Position numbers and translations under genes: made by a program
The notes under the pieces: model-generated
What the model saw: only the letters and a program-made list of their open reading frames with translations
Database searches by the model: none
What the model was told of the DNA's origin: nothing
DNA from: Bradyrhizobium sp.
GTDB taxonomy: Bacteria > Pseudomonadota > Alphaproteobacteria > Rhizobiales > Xanthobacteraceae
Reading direction: 5' to 3'
NCBI GenBank assembly: GCA_025960445.1
Contig: JAICIT010000175.1
Location: 1-6,092, forward strand
Length of the DNA stretch: 6,092 nucleotides
Part shown: positions 5,033 to 6,092 of the stretch, piece by piece
Numbering within the stretch: position 1 is the stretch's first letter
Layout of the letters: each line of letters opens with the position of its first letter

Positions 5033-6092
5033 CCGCCGAGCGTGACGTTGATCTGCTGGCCGCCGCGCACCAGCGTAATGCGCCAGAGCCGGGCGGATTC
5101 GCGCGCGACCTTATCAAGGTCCGCAGTCTTGGCGATTTTCTGATTGTTGACAGCCATAATGATATCGCCCTTCTGAAATCCGACATTGGCTGCTGTTTGA
5201 CCATCGGCCAGATCAGTGATCACGACACCGGCGGTATCGGAATCAAGATGCAGCTCGTCGGCCAATGCGGGCGAGATATTTGCAATCTTGGCGCCCTGGA
5301 ATGGTGAGCGCCCGGTCAGCACGATTTCGTTGCGGCCGCTATCGGGCGCGGTTTCGAGCGGCACGGCCAGCTTCAGCGTTTTTCCGGCTCGCGCGACTTC
5401 GAGTTGCGCCGTGCCGCCGAGCGGGCGGGTCGCGAAACGATAGTCAAATGCGTTCGGATCCTCGACCGTCTGACCGTCGACCGCGATGACGAGATCGGAT
5501 GGTTTCAGTCCAGCCCGCGCCGCCGGGCTGTTCGCAACGACGTTGGCGACCAGGGCGCCGGTCGGAAGCCTGAGCCCCAATGTTTCGGCGATCTCCGGCG
5601 TCACTGCTTGCAGACGTGCACCAAGCCATGGCCGCTTGACCGCGTTGCCGCCGCTCTTGGCCGAAGCAACCACCACCCGCACCATATTGGCGGGAATCGC
5701 GAAGCCGATGCCTTGCGATCCGCCCGAGCGCGAGAAGATCGCCGTATTGATTCCGGCGAGCTTGCCGGTCATGTCGACCAAAGCGCCGCCGGAATTGCCG
5801 GGATTGATCGCGGCATCGGTCTGAATGAAGAATTGATAGTCGGTGATGCCGACTTGCGTGCGCGCCAACGCCGAAATGATGCCGTGGGTAACGGTTTGCC
5901 CGACGCCAAAGGGATTGCCGATCGCCAGCACCACGTCGCCGACCAGCAATTCGTCCGAGTTGGCAAAATCGAGCGTGGGAAATTTCTCGTGTGAATGCTT
6001 CAGGCGCAACACGGCCAGATCCGTCCGACTGTCCTTTAGAACGATCTCGGCCTCGAATTCGCGCTTGTCGGACAGTGAAACCTTGACCTGAT
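5029..6092 (-). CDS. Do/HtrA family periplasmic serine endopeptidase, 5' end beyond the right edge
   Basis: The C-terminal 353 residues of a DegP/DegQ-type protease-chaperone that degrades or refolds damaged envelope proteins. The frame is open to the edge; the codon at 6012 is an internal GTG (Val), not a start. Numbering from the first whole codon (6090): residues 1-27 include KREFEAEIVLKDSRTDLAVL, where Asp24 is the triad Asp. GNPFGVGQTVTHGIISA (58-74) precedes the active-site loop QTDAAINPGNSGGALVD (90-106), with nucleophile Ser100 (codon 5793-5791). GIGFAIP (127-133) ends the protease domain. PDZ1 lies at about 154-246 (RPWLGARL, NSPAARAGLKPSDLVIAVDG) and PDZ2 at about 262-351 (PFQGAKIANIS, GFQKGDIIMAVNN). 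The triad His, signal peptide and start, roughly 110 residues in typical family members, are off the right edge. DegP and DegQ cannot be separated here. It is the upstream partner of rarA. Confidence 0.95.
   Translation of the reverse strand, partial: QVKVSLSDKREFEAEIVLKDSRTDLAVLRLKHSHEKFPTLDFANSDELLVGDVVLAIGNPFGVGQTVTHGIISALARTQVGITDYQFFIQTDAAINPGNSGGALVDMTGKLAGINTAIFSRSGGSQGIGFAIPANMVRVVVASAKSGGNAVKRPWLGARLQAVTPEIAETLGLRLPTGALVANVVANSPAARAGLKPSDLVIAVDGQTVEDPNAFDYRFATRPLGGTAQLEVARAGKTLKLAVPLETAPDSGRNEIVLTGRSPFQGAKIANISPALADELHLDSDTAGVVITDLADGQTAANVGFQKGDIIMAVNNQKIAKTADLDKVARESARLWRITLVRGGQQINVTLGG

Noticed and set aside
5404..5994. 196-residue open frame on the + strand
   Set aside because: It is antisense to the Do protease domain and PDZ1; the - strand frame has full catalytic motifs.
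6010..6012. GTG at 6012 as the start of the Do protease
   Set aside because: The frame continues to the right edge with family-typical sequence including the catalytic Asp, so this GTG is an internal Val codon.

Overview
The window reads as ordinary chromosomal DNA from a GC-rich alphaproteobacterium of the Hyphomicrobiales, most like the Bradyrhizobium/Rhodopseudomonas/Afipia/Nitrobacter group (Nitrobacteraceae). The evidence is an ATP12-type F1-ATPase chaperone (alphaproteobacteria and mitochondria only), the protein sequences of RluC, RarA and the Do protease, strong G/C third-position bias, and a Pro-rich exported small protein of a kind I associate with that group. The taxon is my inference from protein similarity, not a search result.

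Layout, left to right. Positions 1-62 (- strand) hold what looks like the first 20 codons of a gene leaving the left edge; 40 bp upstream of it is a TTAA-N7-TTTAC element resembling a CtrA site. Then, all on the - strand and so transcribed right to left: an ATP12 family chaperone (219-995), a 98-residue secreted proline-rich protein of unknown function (1076-1372), and an RluC-type 23S rRNA pseudouridine synthase (1413-2606). A 129-bp divergent gap separates rluC from an exported alpha/beta hydrolase on the + strand (2736-3680). That gene meets rarA (3698-5032, - strand) tail to tail, with a 7-bp inverted repeat holding both stop codons. rarA overlaps by ATGA the end of a Do/HtrA periplasmic serine protease gene (5029-6092, - strand), whose 5' part lies beyond the right edge.

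Functionally this is a housekeeping neighbourhood: envelope protein quality control (Do protease), replication-fork maintenance (RarA), ribosome maturation (RluC) and ATP synthase assembly (ATP12). The genes share no single pathway. The least explained elements are the secreted alpha/beta hydrolase, which is the only gene on the opposite strand and interrupts the block, and the small secreted two-cysteine protein. I see no tRNA, rRNA, CRISPR array, insertion sequence, phage gene or defence system, and no convincing evidence of a new multi-gene system. All complete genes are intact, without frameshifts.
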